Assembly (NCBI GenBank): GCA_036925085.1
Contig: JAUPFP010000001.1
Coordinates: forward strand, 6,948,722-7,012,721
Source of the DNA: Brachycybe producta
Taxonomy: Eukaryota > Arthropoda > Diplopoda > Playtdesmida > Andrognathidae
Direction of reading: 5' to 3'
Length of the DNA stretch: 64,000 bases
Below the pieces are notes generated by a model. The model was not told the DNA's origin. It did no database searches and was given only the letters and a program-made list of their open reading frames with translations. The position numbers and the translations under genes were made by a program. Position 1 is the first letter of the stretch, and every line of letters starts with the position of its first letter. Shown piece after piece: positions 55,989-64,000 of this stretch.

Positions 55989-56820
55989 CATATATGGCTT
56001 TAAAAACATCTGGTAGTTTCGAACTATCACTATAGGACTGGAATATGGTCGCACTATACCAGCTTCCAACATCTCCTTAGGAGTTTCTTCAATGATTTTT
56101 CTTTGGGCCATTGAAGTCCGTCGTATTGGCTCACACACTGGCAGTGCTCCTTCAGTATTGATTTGATGTCATGTGAAGTTACACTCGTTCAGTTCAAATG
56201 AAAATGCAAATACATATCTCGGAATATTTCTTGAGGTCTCACAGTTGTCTCCAGTCCTCACTATTCAGGGCCAGATTAACATCAAGTTCGTTCTGGAAGT
56301 CTAGATCCTTATGGTTCTCAACATTGCTGAGGCAATTGACTTGCTTCACTGAGGGACCTGCATGTATTTTGAAGGCATAATACGCAGTGTGAATGGCCTC
56401 TAATTTCTTATGGGCATTGAGGTAAGTTTTCTTTCCAAGATTTTCTCTCGAAAGATGTTCTTACCATTACCCTCATGAATGCCACAAGCCATCATCATGC
56501 CTTTTTCAGCAAGTTTCCTATCTCCTTTGAGCAATGTCAATTGCCTGGTTTCGATTATGTGGGCAACTTTGGCCTCCTACTTTCAACCTCTTTAGGAGTC
56601 ATACAGTGTCAGGTTCATGGTAAAAGTTTACTTTTGGCAGTTGAATAGTTACAGATGCCTCTTCATTCAACTTTGCTGCTTTTACAATCTCATCGAAGTA
56701 AAATTTCTCACAGGCTTCTGGTAAGAGGTCTTCTCCAAAATATGCTTTTTTCCTCTTGAAGTTTACACAAACATTCAAGTCCGCTCCCAAATCAGTATCT
56801 ATAATTACATCCAGCATGCC
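55989..56820 (-). pseudogene. Ty3/Gypsy-like pol fragment
   Basis: At 56004-56160 (minus) the frame resembles the start of a Ty3/Gypsy reverse transcriptase (EEMLEAGIVRP-like with SSPIVIVRN). At 56599-56817 an open piece ends a protease-like segment (IIDTDLGADLNVCVNFKRKK). Both lie in the expected order, but stops and frame changes separate them. No LTRs were seen. 56820-57600 may include more of it, but I cannot identify parts. Confidence 0.5.
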
Positions 56821-57161
56821 TCTAAAGACGGTAAAACTTTCCGTCTATTACCTACTGCTAGGATTATGAGAGCACAAACTTCTATTACATAAAGAAATTG
56901 TCCATTCACAGAGCCAATCCCAGGATTGTACTGACAAGGGACCATGACCAGGCCAAGTTCTTTGGCCAACAATCACTGATGAGAGATAAGAGCTCACGAG
57001 TGTGTTCGACAGTGTGCCAACAGCATGTCTGAGACTGCAGATGTTCACTGTAAGTAGACTCCTCAAAAAGCCCACTCACCTTGGCTAGGTCACTTAATCT
57101 CGAAATTGAACTGTGCCATGTAGTCGTACATTGTTACTGGCACCAACTTTCTGCAGTGCTT

Positions 57162-57700
57162 TTACAGATAGATCAGATAGGAACTATATATATATATATA
57201 TATATACACCCTAAGAGTTACCCTAAGAGTTAAATAGATTTTCGGATTCTCAGGGCAGACCTTCAGTTGGTTACTTAGTGTTTGGGCCCAAATGGACCAA
57301 TCAAAAGATTGGTCCAGTTGGCCAAACTGCAGATCACAACCTTTTGCACACACGTGTGAAAAGCACCAAAAAAGTAAACAAAATCGCATTACAAAACGAT
57401 AATTCCACTCCTGTGAAGAGGGAGACGCATCCAAAAGGTCAACATTAGCAATCGAATCTGGGTCAATCGGTACACTTAGTACTGATCGAGTGGCCCAGCA
57501 GCTAAAACAAGTACAGAGCCCAACAGAAACACAAATACATAGATTCATGTTCATGTTTTATTTCAGGCCTTGTTTTACGTTTCATTTTCGTTTCGCTCTC
57601 AACAAAATTTAGTTTCCAATACTTTCATAGAAAAACTAATCGCTCATATTTAGTATTGTATAATAGAAAATTTATATTTATATTTATATTTATATTTACA
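57162..57700. other. Spacer with (TA)n and (TTTATA)n
   Basis: (TA)n at 57184-57207 and TTTATA repeats at 57669-57697. A 130-codon frame on the minus strand has no recognised domain and its tail is encoded by the (TA)n; it is not called as a gene. Confidence 0.5.
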
Positions 57701-58272
57701 CTAGTGGGGTAACCCGTCATAAATGACGGGAGCGAAATTCACCGGCAATTGTGCCCAGCATTAGAATTTCTTTTCCTCCGCCCTTTTATGACGTCAGACC
57801 AAGTAACAAACCAATTAGAAACTGATGACGTTCATAAAAAGGCGGAGCAAAAGAAATTTTAATGCTGGGCACAATTGCCCGTGATAAACTGTAGTTTAAT
57901 TTTGCTACTATTATCCCCTCCCCTTTTTATATTTGAAAGAGAAAATGAGTTTTTCATTTTCTCTGGTGTGCGCATGCGCGTCGTTTGTCCCTTTTTTTTT
58001 ACTCCTTTCATTTCAATTTCAGTCAACCCCTCCCACTTTTCCCCCTCCACGTTTCTCTTTCTCCCCTTCTACACTTTCCAACCTTTTTCCCCCTCTCCAA
58101 TTTAATATGGAGTTCTTATATGGGAAGGGTGCAACATATAGTTGACCTTGAGAAACAAAAGCGGTTCATTTATTCATTTAAATTTATATAAATTCCGACG
58201 TGCTTCAAGGTTTTTGTACAATGTTACTCCACACACAAACACACACACACCTGGCTTAATATATATATAATA
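57701..58272 (-). mobile_element. Helitron-like element, copy 2
   Basis: On the minus strand it ends CCCGTCATTTATGACGGG (perfect hairpin), TTACCCCA, CTAG, then T. It contains a GC-box MITE (57742-57882) near its 3' end that copy 1 lacks in that form. Confidence 0.6.
57742..57882. mobile_element. GC-box/CRE MITE, variant with AATTGTGCCCAGCATT ends
   Basis: GGCAATTGTGCCCAGCATTA to its inverse; core CTCCGCCC, TGACGTCA (about 57790), CCAATTAG and inverted GGCGGAGC. Nested in Helitron-like copy 2. Confidence 0.7.
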
Positions 58273-58614
58273 ATTGTGTTTTAATTTATTTTCATTTATC
58301 CATTAATTAATTGATCGATCCAAGATTTATTGTGTTTGATTTTGGTTTTAAGATTTTGATTCACTTTTGGTGATAGTTGTTATTGGGAATTAATTTGTAT
58401 GACTGTGTTTTATTGTCATATCTCTTTGAAATCTTTATTTTTATGTCTATAATACACTGATTACTATTGCTTTTCTTACTTCTGGTTCATTGGTCTCTTT
58501 TGCATGATACCATGGGATTTAAATACGATTAATAAACGAGAAAAAATAATTCTTTGCAGGAAAAAAAGGCTATAAATTTGAGGAATTGAAGCGAATTGCA
58601 TCTAATGCTTTATT
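58273..58614. other. AT-rich spacer
   Basis: No feature recognised. Confidence 0.4.
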
Positions 58615-58616
58615 AT

Positions 58617-59331
58617 ACAGGGTGTCCATAAAGTCTTTCCTTGATTACAAAAATCCACTGTAATGCAAAGTACGAGAAAACGGTTTTCACGTATTTGTAG
58701 CCACACTCATAAAGTTTTTTTCCTGCCCGGTTTTCTAGCCCGTAAACAGTCCAGGCGGCACTGCCGTCATCGAAATCAAAATGGCGTCGTTGCAGTAGAA
58801 AGCGCAATGTGTTTTGTGGTTTGATGAAACGAAATTGTGAGGCACGACGTGTGGATTTGTTAGGAGTGCGTTGAAAGGATTCCTGTACCAAATCAACATT
58901 GGCTTGAGTCACAGTTGGTCGCCCAGTTCTTTTCAAACTTCTTTAAACTTCAGATACCACTGTTTAATGCTTTTAACATCTGGTGGTTCTCATCGATATT
59001 CAGTTCTAAAGTTTTGCTGAACCGTAGTTGCCGATCGCGTTTCATGAAACCACAAAACACATATGTATTTTGTGGTTTCATGAAACGCGCTCATCAAAAC
59101 CAAAATGGCGTCGTTGAAGGAGAAAGCGCAATATTGCGCTTTCTCCTTCAACGACGCCATTTTCGTTTTGATGAGCGCAGCACCGCCTGGACTGTTAACG
59201 GGCTGGAAAACCGGGCAGGAAAAAAACTTTATGAGTGTGGCTACAAATAGGTGAAAACCGTTTTCATGTACTTTGCATAGTTTGTGTACAGTAGACTTTT
59301 GTAATCAGGGAAAGACTTTATGGACACCCTG
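58617..59331. mobile_element. Mariner-like element, scrambled and non-autonomous
   Basis: Identical 23-bp inverted ends begin CAGGGTGTCCATAAAGTC and TA stands at both sides (58615-58616, 59332-59333). Inside, the plus strand reads KAQCVLWFDETK near 58785, while the minus strand reads GRPTVTQANVDLVQESFQ near 58850-58930; these are successive parts of a mariner-type N-terminal helix-turn-helix region, now in opposite orientation. MASLKEKAQ is repeated as an inverted pair at 59103-59165. No catalytic DDE/D domain remains. Confidence 0.82.
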
Positions 59332-59386
59332 TATAAATCATCATAATTAACTGTTATCTACATCAAACTTCATCTTTACTTTTAAT

Positions 59387-60128
59387 TTATTTGGAACTGG
59401 AATCAACTGTAACACCCTGTATTTCCATAGCCTTGGGACATGAGCATAGCTAGGAGGGGCGGGGGCGGTCCGCCCCGGATTGCACTTTTTTGGGGGTGGC
59501 AGCTACGAAAAAAAAGTTTTCCTGTAGGGCTAGTAGAAGAAGCTTTAAGAGGGCCCATGAAGAAATTATGCAATTTTTGCTTGCTGTGTTCGCGGAATGT
59601 ATTCTGCAATCCAGCATTATGTTTTAAGTCCGACTACTGGTTTAAATTATAATTTCATATTTAATGTAAAATTATATAAACCATTTAAATCACTGGATAT
59701 CGATAATATCGTTTGGCCCCTCCCAGACCAGAATCCTGGTTGTACCACTGATGTGTATTGTGTTGTGTTTTTCGTGAGGTAGTTGTGGCAAATTCAAGGA
59801 CCGCCTAGGGCAGCACAAACTAGCTACGCCACTGCACCTTGGGGTCCTTCGTACCCCAAGTGTCGTATTTCCGCCCCTTCTCTTCTTCCAGGACCCCAAA
59901 GGGCAAATCATATCTTGGTTCATACCCGTCAGGGTACAGTTCCTTGGGCATGGGTGCACCTGTAGAGGAGTACACCGGCCCAAGGTATAAAGGTTCATGT
60001 CCTGCCTGACTCGTGGTCCATTCTCTGATATCGTAAACATGAAATAACTTATTTAATGGTCCGGTGGCTGAGCAACGCCACAATTTGTAAATCTTCCCTG
60101 TTTTAATGTGTTGTATGGTTGTATGCAT
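59387..60128 (-). pseudogene. Unknown ORF interrupted by a hAT-type insertion
   Basis: From ATG at 60128 the frame runs to 59837, ending GRKYDTWGTKDPK, and then enters the transposon at 59439-59836 and stops. Leaving out the transposon and one copy of the 8-bp duplication, the frame continues through 44 nt to a stop at 59387-59389 (total 111 codons). I do not recognise the protein; it is rich in Tyr, Pro and Gly, and no signal peptide or known domain is seen. An acceptor-like CTTGTAG lies just upstream of the ATG, so it may be the last exon of a larger gene. Confidence 0.45.
59439..59836. mobile_element. hAT-type insertion (398 bp)
   Basis: The flanks CCTTGGGA (59431-59438) and CCTTGGGG (59837-59844) are an 8-bp duplication with one change. 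The ends CATGAGCATAGCTAGG and (inverted) TGCAGTGGCGTAGCTAG resemble common hAT termini. No transposase. Confidence 0.72.
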
Positions 60129-60129
60129 T

Positions 60130-60877
60130 AAAATAAGTAAACTCTACAAGATCATCTGCATTCATCTCGCCTGTCTTCATTATTCTCTTCCAGCCAACAG
60201 TGTCCAAAGTAAATACCAAAGGGAATGACCCCGGTGCCATTAGGACTCAGGTTTACATCACACTCTCAGTGCAAAGAAGTATCCGTCCCAAACTAAGAAA
60301 ATCTAACCCTGAGCCCCGTAACAGAAGCTCTACACTATTACACAACTCATAGAATATTCTTTATCATATTCAGATCATCATTAGTTGACATCCTTCTGGA
60401 CAACAGTTGCATGAGCTACTAAAATTGTTATTAGTAATAGTATATCCAAAATTGAAACACAAAAGAACTTCAAAATGCAACTTTTATTTTAATAAAAGAA
60501 AATGTGTAAAATATCTATAAGGCATTTTCAAAAAACATCCCAATCCCATTTGGAAAAACGTAATTTCAGTGGTGCACTGGTGCGGTTACATTATGTTTAA
60601 AGTTTAGCTTTATGTTAAGCAAAATCATAGTGAAAGAAAAAACAGGCGACATTCTGAAATTCTAACAGATTAACAATGTGATTTCAACATAACCAACGCA
60701 GTGTTTGGTTATCGGATTATTATAGATACAATAACGAGGCTATGGGCTTTTTTATGGATGTTTAACTAACATTGCAGTCAGATAGCTAAACAAATAAAAG
60801 TTAGAAAAGTGGATATAAACATTAAAAAACAAAACAAAAAAAAGTGCCCCACTTTTTGAGAATAACCTCAGGGTCTT
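60130..60877. other. Spacer
   Basis: The 60150-60290 segment has an open minus-strand stretch containing DLVEFTYFNAYNHTT that might be another exon, but without a recognisable family. The remainder is AT-rich. Confidence 0.35.
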
Positions 60878-61299
60878 TTACTCTGGATTAATATATTTAT
60901 ATTGCTTGTCAAATACCCCTTTACCATGATACTGATAAACAAGAAAAAAAGTTTTCTGACCACGGCCCATGAATTCCTGATAACAATTGCAACTTGAGGG
61001 TGGGGTAAACCCTCCCTTGTGCAAACTGCCATGCTTTTCACGACAGAAGGTAGTACATAAATGTTCTGTAGTGATCTCCACCTGATGATTACGAAGTTCT
61101 GGAACCAAATCTTTTGGTTGGATGCGATCGAAGTTTACTGTCGTGTAGACATCACCATCATGAAAACAGTCGCATTGTCCTGTAGTTTCATTCAAAACGG
61201 CTCTTCTGGTCACTTCGACTTTCTGACACAAAAGTTGGCATTGCCCTTGCAGCATTTCAACAGTTTCATTATCCATTTTGGCAGCTTCAAGTATATGCT
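60878..61299 (-). CDS. Unknown Cys-rich protein, last exon
   Basis: After an acceptor (TTTGATTACAG before 61299) the exon continues a split codon and encodes 139 residues to a TAA at 60880-60878. Cysteines fall into two similar sets: CQLLC...CDC (with a NETTG site between) and CTTFC...CNC, each a Cx3C followed by CxC at about 20 residues. That spacing recalls cysteine-stabilised alpha/beta folds, but other expected cysteines are missing. Potential N-glycosylation sites (NET) suggest secretion. Upstream exons and any signal peptide were not found. Function unknown; the in-frame ATG within the upstream intron sequence is not a credible start. Confidence 0.55.
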
Positions 61300-61383
61300 C
61301 TGTAATCAAACGTATATAATAACAAAAAATAATGCAAATGCATCTATGTAATACATCACACACACACTGCAAACAAAAAAAAA

Positions 61384-63375
61384 TTTAAGAGCCTAAATAC
61401 ACGTCCATCTTGCTGTTTTGAGCAGACGACAACGAGACAAATGAGTGTTCTTATATGGTGTTGCTAAAACTGCAAGAAATCGCCTCACAATCGCTCAATT
61501 AAAATACAGTAAAGCGCAAAATGCAATAAAAATTATTGTTCTTTACGTGCTCGATATATATAATTTTTGAAAAGGTCCTTCTATTTTTAAACAAGGTTCA
61601 AAATCGTTCGTTTTTTTAACTCCATGTTAAATCCCATTGGACCAAAAAAATATCCCACAAACATTTGAAAAACTCTCGTTCAAAACAATTTAGAACAATA
61701 ACAAAATAATTAGCACATACTTTCATATATTAGTTTCACGATGTTTCCTTTTAATATATTTTGAAAAGGTCCTTCTATTTTTTAATAACGTTAAAAATCA
61801 TATATTTTTTAACACCATGTTAAGTCCCATAGGAGCAAAACACCGTCCCACAAAAGTTAGAAGAACTCTCATTAAAAATGATTTAGAGCAATCAGAAAAA
61901 ATTAGCACGTACTTACACGTGTTTATTGCCTTCACGATGATTTGTTTTTCGAAATTCTGAAAGGGCTTTCTATTTTTAAACATTTAGATTAACATTTATA
62001 GATTAGAGAAAGCCTATGACAGAGTACCACGGAAGTTATTGTGGGAGGTCTTACAGAAGAAGGGGGTGGGTGAGTTATATAGATATGGTGAGGGACATGT
62101 ATAGGGATGCACGGACAAGCGTTAAGACTGCCTGGGGGTTCTCTGATAGTTTTCGTGTTAGGATTGGTGTGCACCAGGGCTCAGCACTTAGTCCATATCT
62201 ATTCATTTTGGTTCTGTATGAGTTACTGGCAGGGGTGAGGCAGGAGGTCCCCTGGTGTATGCTGTTTGCAGATGACATAGTCTTAGTTGGGGAATCCAAA
62301 ATGGAACTCGAGATAAGGTTAGAGGAGACTAGGAATGCCTTGGAATCAAAGGGGTTGAAAATAAGTAGGGCAAAAACGGAGTACATGAAATTTCAGTGGG
62401 ATGGGGAAGAACAGTTGAATGAGGAGATTAGACTTGGGGACAATTTAATGCAGCAGGTGCACGACTTCAAATATTTAGGATCTGTGCTGCAAGATGATGG
62501 GAGCTTAGACTTAGACATCACAAACCGGATTAAAGCAGGTTGGCATAGGTGGAGGCAGGCTAGTGGGGTTTTATGTGACAGGAAGTTACCTATAAAATTG
62601 AAGGGAAAGTTTTATAGGACAGTAGTCAGACCAGCTATGTTGTATGGGTCAGAATGTTGGGCAATCAAGAAGGTGCATGAGGATAGAATGCAGGTAGCTG
62701 AGATGAGAAAGCTAAGGTTTATGAGTGGGGTGACCAGAAGGGATAGGATCAGAAATGATTTTATTAGGGGTAGTGTAGGGGTAACAAATATAGTAGAAAA
62801 GATGCAGGAAAGTAGGCTGTGGTGGTTTGGGCATGTCCTCAGGCGTGGAGAAGATGGGCTGCTGAGGCAGGCAATGAACTTAGACCTGGAAATAAAACGG
62901 GGTAGAGGAAGACCCAAGCAAACCTGGGACGTGTTAGTAAAACGGGATATGGTGGCATGTGGGGTGACTGGGGGCTTGGTGCAAAATCGGAACGAGTGGA
63001 GAGTTAGAACCAGCAAGGCCGACCCTGCTGCTTGCGGGATAAGGTACTGGAAATGATGATGATGATGATGATTTAAAATGTTACGTTTTTTAACTCTATG
63101 TTAATTCCCATAGGACCAAAAAACTGTCAACCAAACATTTGAAGAACTCCCATTAAAAACGACTTAGAACAATCACATAATAATTAGCACGTGCATTATT
63201 CTATTGGCTTCACGATGTTTTCTTTTTATAAGCTTAACACGTGAAATTATTTTCCTATTAATTATTATGTGACTTGAAACCTGGAGAAAAAACGTTAAAA
63301 ACCGTTTTTCAATCAAAAATGATCGCAGCGCCTACATTTGGAGAAATTTTGAACTAAACGCTGTATCTAGGCTTT
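61384..63375 (+). mobile_element. MITE family A copy split by a LINE
   Basis: The left part starts GAGCCTAAATACACG after TTAA and runs to about 61995. The right part resumes at about 63072 ('aaaatgttacgttttttaactc') and ends in ATCTAGGC near 63373. The interruption is the LINE at 62000-63071. Words around the junctions ('acattta' left, 'atttaaa' right) suggest a short duplicated target. Confidence 0.8.
62000..63056 (+). pseudogene. 5'-truncated LINE with reverse transcriptase C-terminal half
   Basis: The first readable words, LEKAYDRVPRKLLW, are reverse transcriptase motif 2a-like. After one frameshift near 62070 a long frame (to a TGA at 63054-63056) has GVHQGSALSPYLF, the catalytic LFADDIVLVGE, LKISRAKTEYM and a thumb/C-terminal region with MLYGSECWAIKK and ESRLWWFGHVLRR. 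It ends at a (GATGAT)n tail. These features fit an endonuclease-type LINE related to RTE or similar clades. It is truncated at its 5' end, so inactive, but its long frame indicates recent arrival. Confidence 0.85.
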
Positions 63376-63379
63376 GGTT

Positions 63380-63701
63380 ATGATTTTACAGTATTAATAA
63401 AAATGAATATCTGCTCTTTAGGTCAAGTTTTCTTGAGAAATGTATTTCCTTTGCTGTAATGACATTTATGCTTGTATGTAAGAATAAAAATAACCTCCAA
63501 CAGATCCTATTCGAGGAACATGAAAGTGACACCATTTTCCCCATTGATTGAGCTACACTGTAATACTTTTCCCGATTATGAATTAATTGCAGAATCACTT
63601 GTAATGAATTTTGTGCATAAAAGATCATGAATTTTGTAACAATGCATCTTATCAGCTACACCATAAATCATCCGTTTTGTGGTTGTGTTAATATTTTCTG
63701 A
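63380..63701. other. Spacer
   Basis: No feature recognised. Confidence 0.4.
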
Positions 63702-64000
63702 CTAGTGGGGTAACCCGTCATAAATGACTGGAGCTAAATTCTAGTTTAATTTTGCTACAATATTTTATTCAAATACGTAATTTTATTCAAATACCTTGAC
63801 CGCTTGCATTGTTTATAATACACCTTACAGTTGGGGTTTTGGATCGGGAGAGCGCAACATAACATTGACCATGAGAAAAAAGCGGGTCATTTAAATTTAA
63901 GTAAATTTTGACGTGCTTAAATGTTTTTGTCCTTGTTTGTACAGCGTTATGCACAGACAGACTGAGCTTGGTGATTAATATATATGTGACGGTGATATGA
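63702..64000 (-). mobile_element. Helitron-like element, copy 3, cut by the window end
   Basis: The same 3' end on the minus strand: hairpin with one mismatch, TTACCCCA, CTAG, T. It lacks the purine-rich tract of copies 1 and 2. Confidence 0.55.

Noticed and set aside
57162..57554. A 130-codon frame on the minus strand (57.2-57.6 kb)
   Set aside because: No known domain, no splice support, and the C-terminal part is translated (TA)n.

Overview
The window is a gene-sparse, AT-rich piece of an animal nuclear genome. The genes have several short exons with GT-AG introns, and the spaces between them are filled with inverted-repeat transposons, minisatellites and degraded retroelements. An invertebrate is most likely: the Ajuba-type LIM protein reads closest to the single jub/Ajuba form, a MADF-BESS gene is present (a combination typical of arthropods), and the transposon mix (TTAA-targeting MITEs, hAT, Mutator, Helitron-like, Harbinger, mariner, several LINEs) fits an arthropod or similar genome. 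The species cannot be named from the sequence alone.

Layout, left to right. 1-1.5 kb: a cluster of TTAA-flanked repeats. 2.25-3.5 kb (+): a two-exon Myb/SANT-like DNA-binding protein. 3.7-7.9 kb: MITEs, one of them inserted into a copy of itself. 7.9-17.6 kb (-): an MCFD2-type ER cargo-receptor subunit with two alternative last exons, each carrying the second EF-hand. 19.3-24.0 kb (-): CDC37, the Hsp90 kinase co-chaperone, complete in nine exons, with a 1.1-kb minisatellite in intron 2. 25.3-30.2 kb: a TTAA element and a broken Mutator-like transposase gene (-). 30.3-33.4 kb: minisatellites, a decayed RNase H region of a LINE, and about 1 kb of GACA/GACG tetranucleotide repeat. 34-36 kb: GC-box/CRE MITEs and a G-rich minisatellite. 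36.5-48.9 kb (+): the Ajuba/LIMD1/WTIP-family gene (jub), complete in eight exons with three LIM domains; its introns hold hAT MITEs, a tRNA-like SINE head and foldback elements. 49.2-52.4 kb: a duplicated copy of the jub 3' end that has been split by insertions. 52.9-55.8 kb (+): a MADF-BESS gene whose intron carries, on the other strand, a decayed Harbinger transposase. 56-64 kb: a Ty3/Gypsy fragment, Helitron-like copies, a scrambled mariner element, an unknown ORF interrupted by a hAT-type insertion, an unknown Cys-rich exon (-), and a 5'-truncated LINE nested in a TTAA element.

The three conserved host genes (MCFD2, CDC37, jub) act in unrelated processes (ER-Golgi export, kinase folding, junction/Hippo signalling), so their proximity does not imply a pathway. 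The most informative features are the MCFD2 exon duplication, the set of unrelated elements that all use TTAA, insertions dated by nesting or by an empty-site duplicate, and a MITE family that carries a CCAAT/CRE/GC-box cassette. Exon borders were worked out by hand from phase and GT-AG signals; no alignments or database searches were run.
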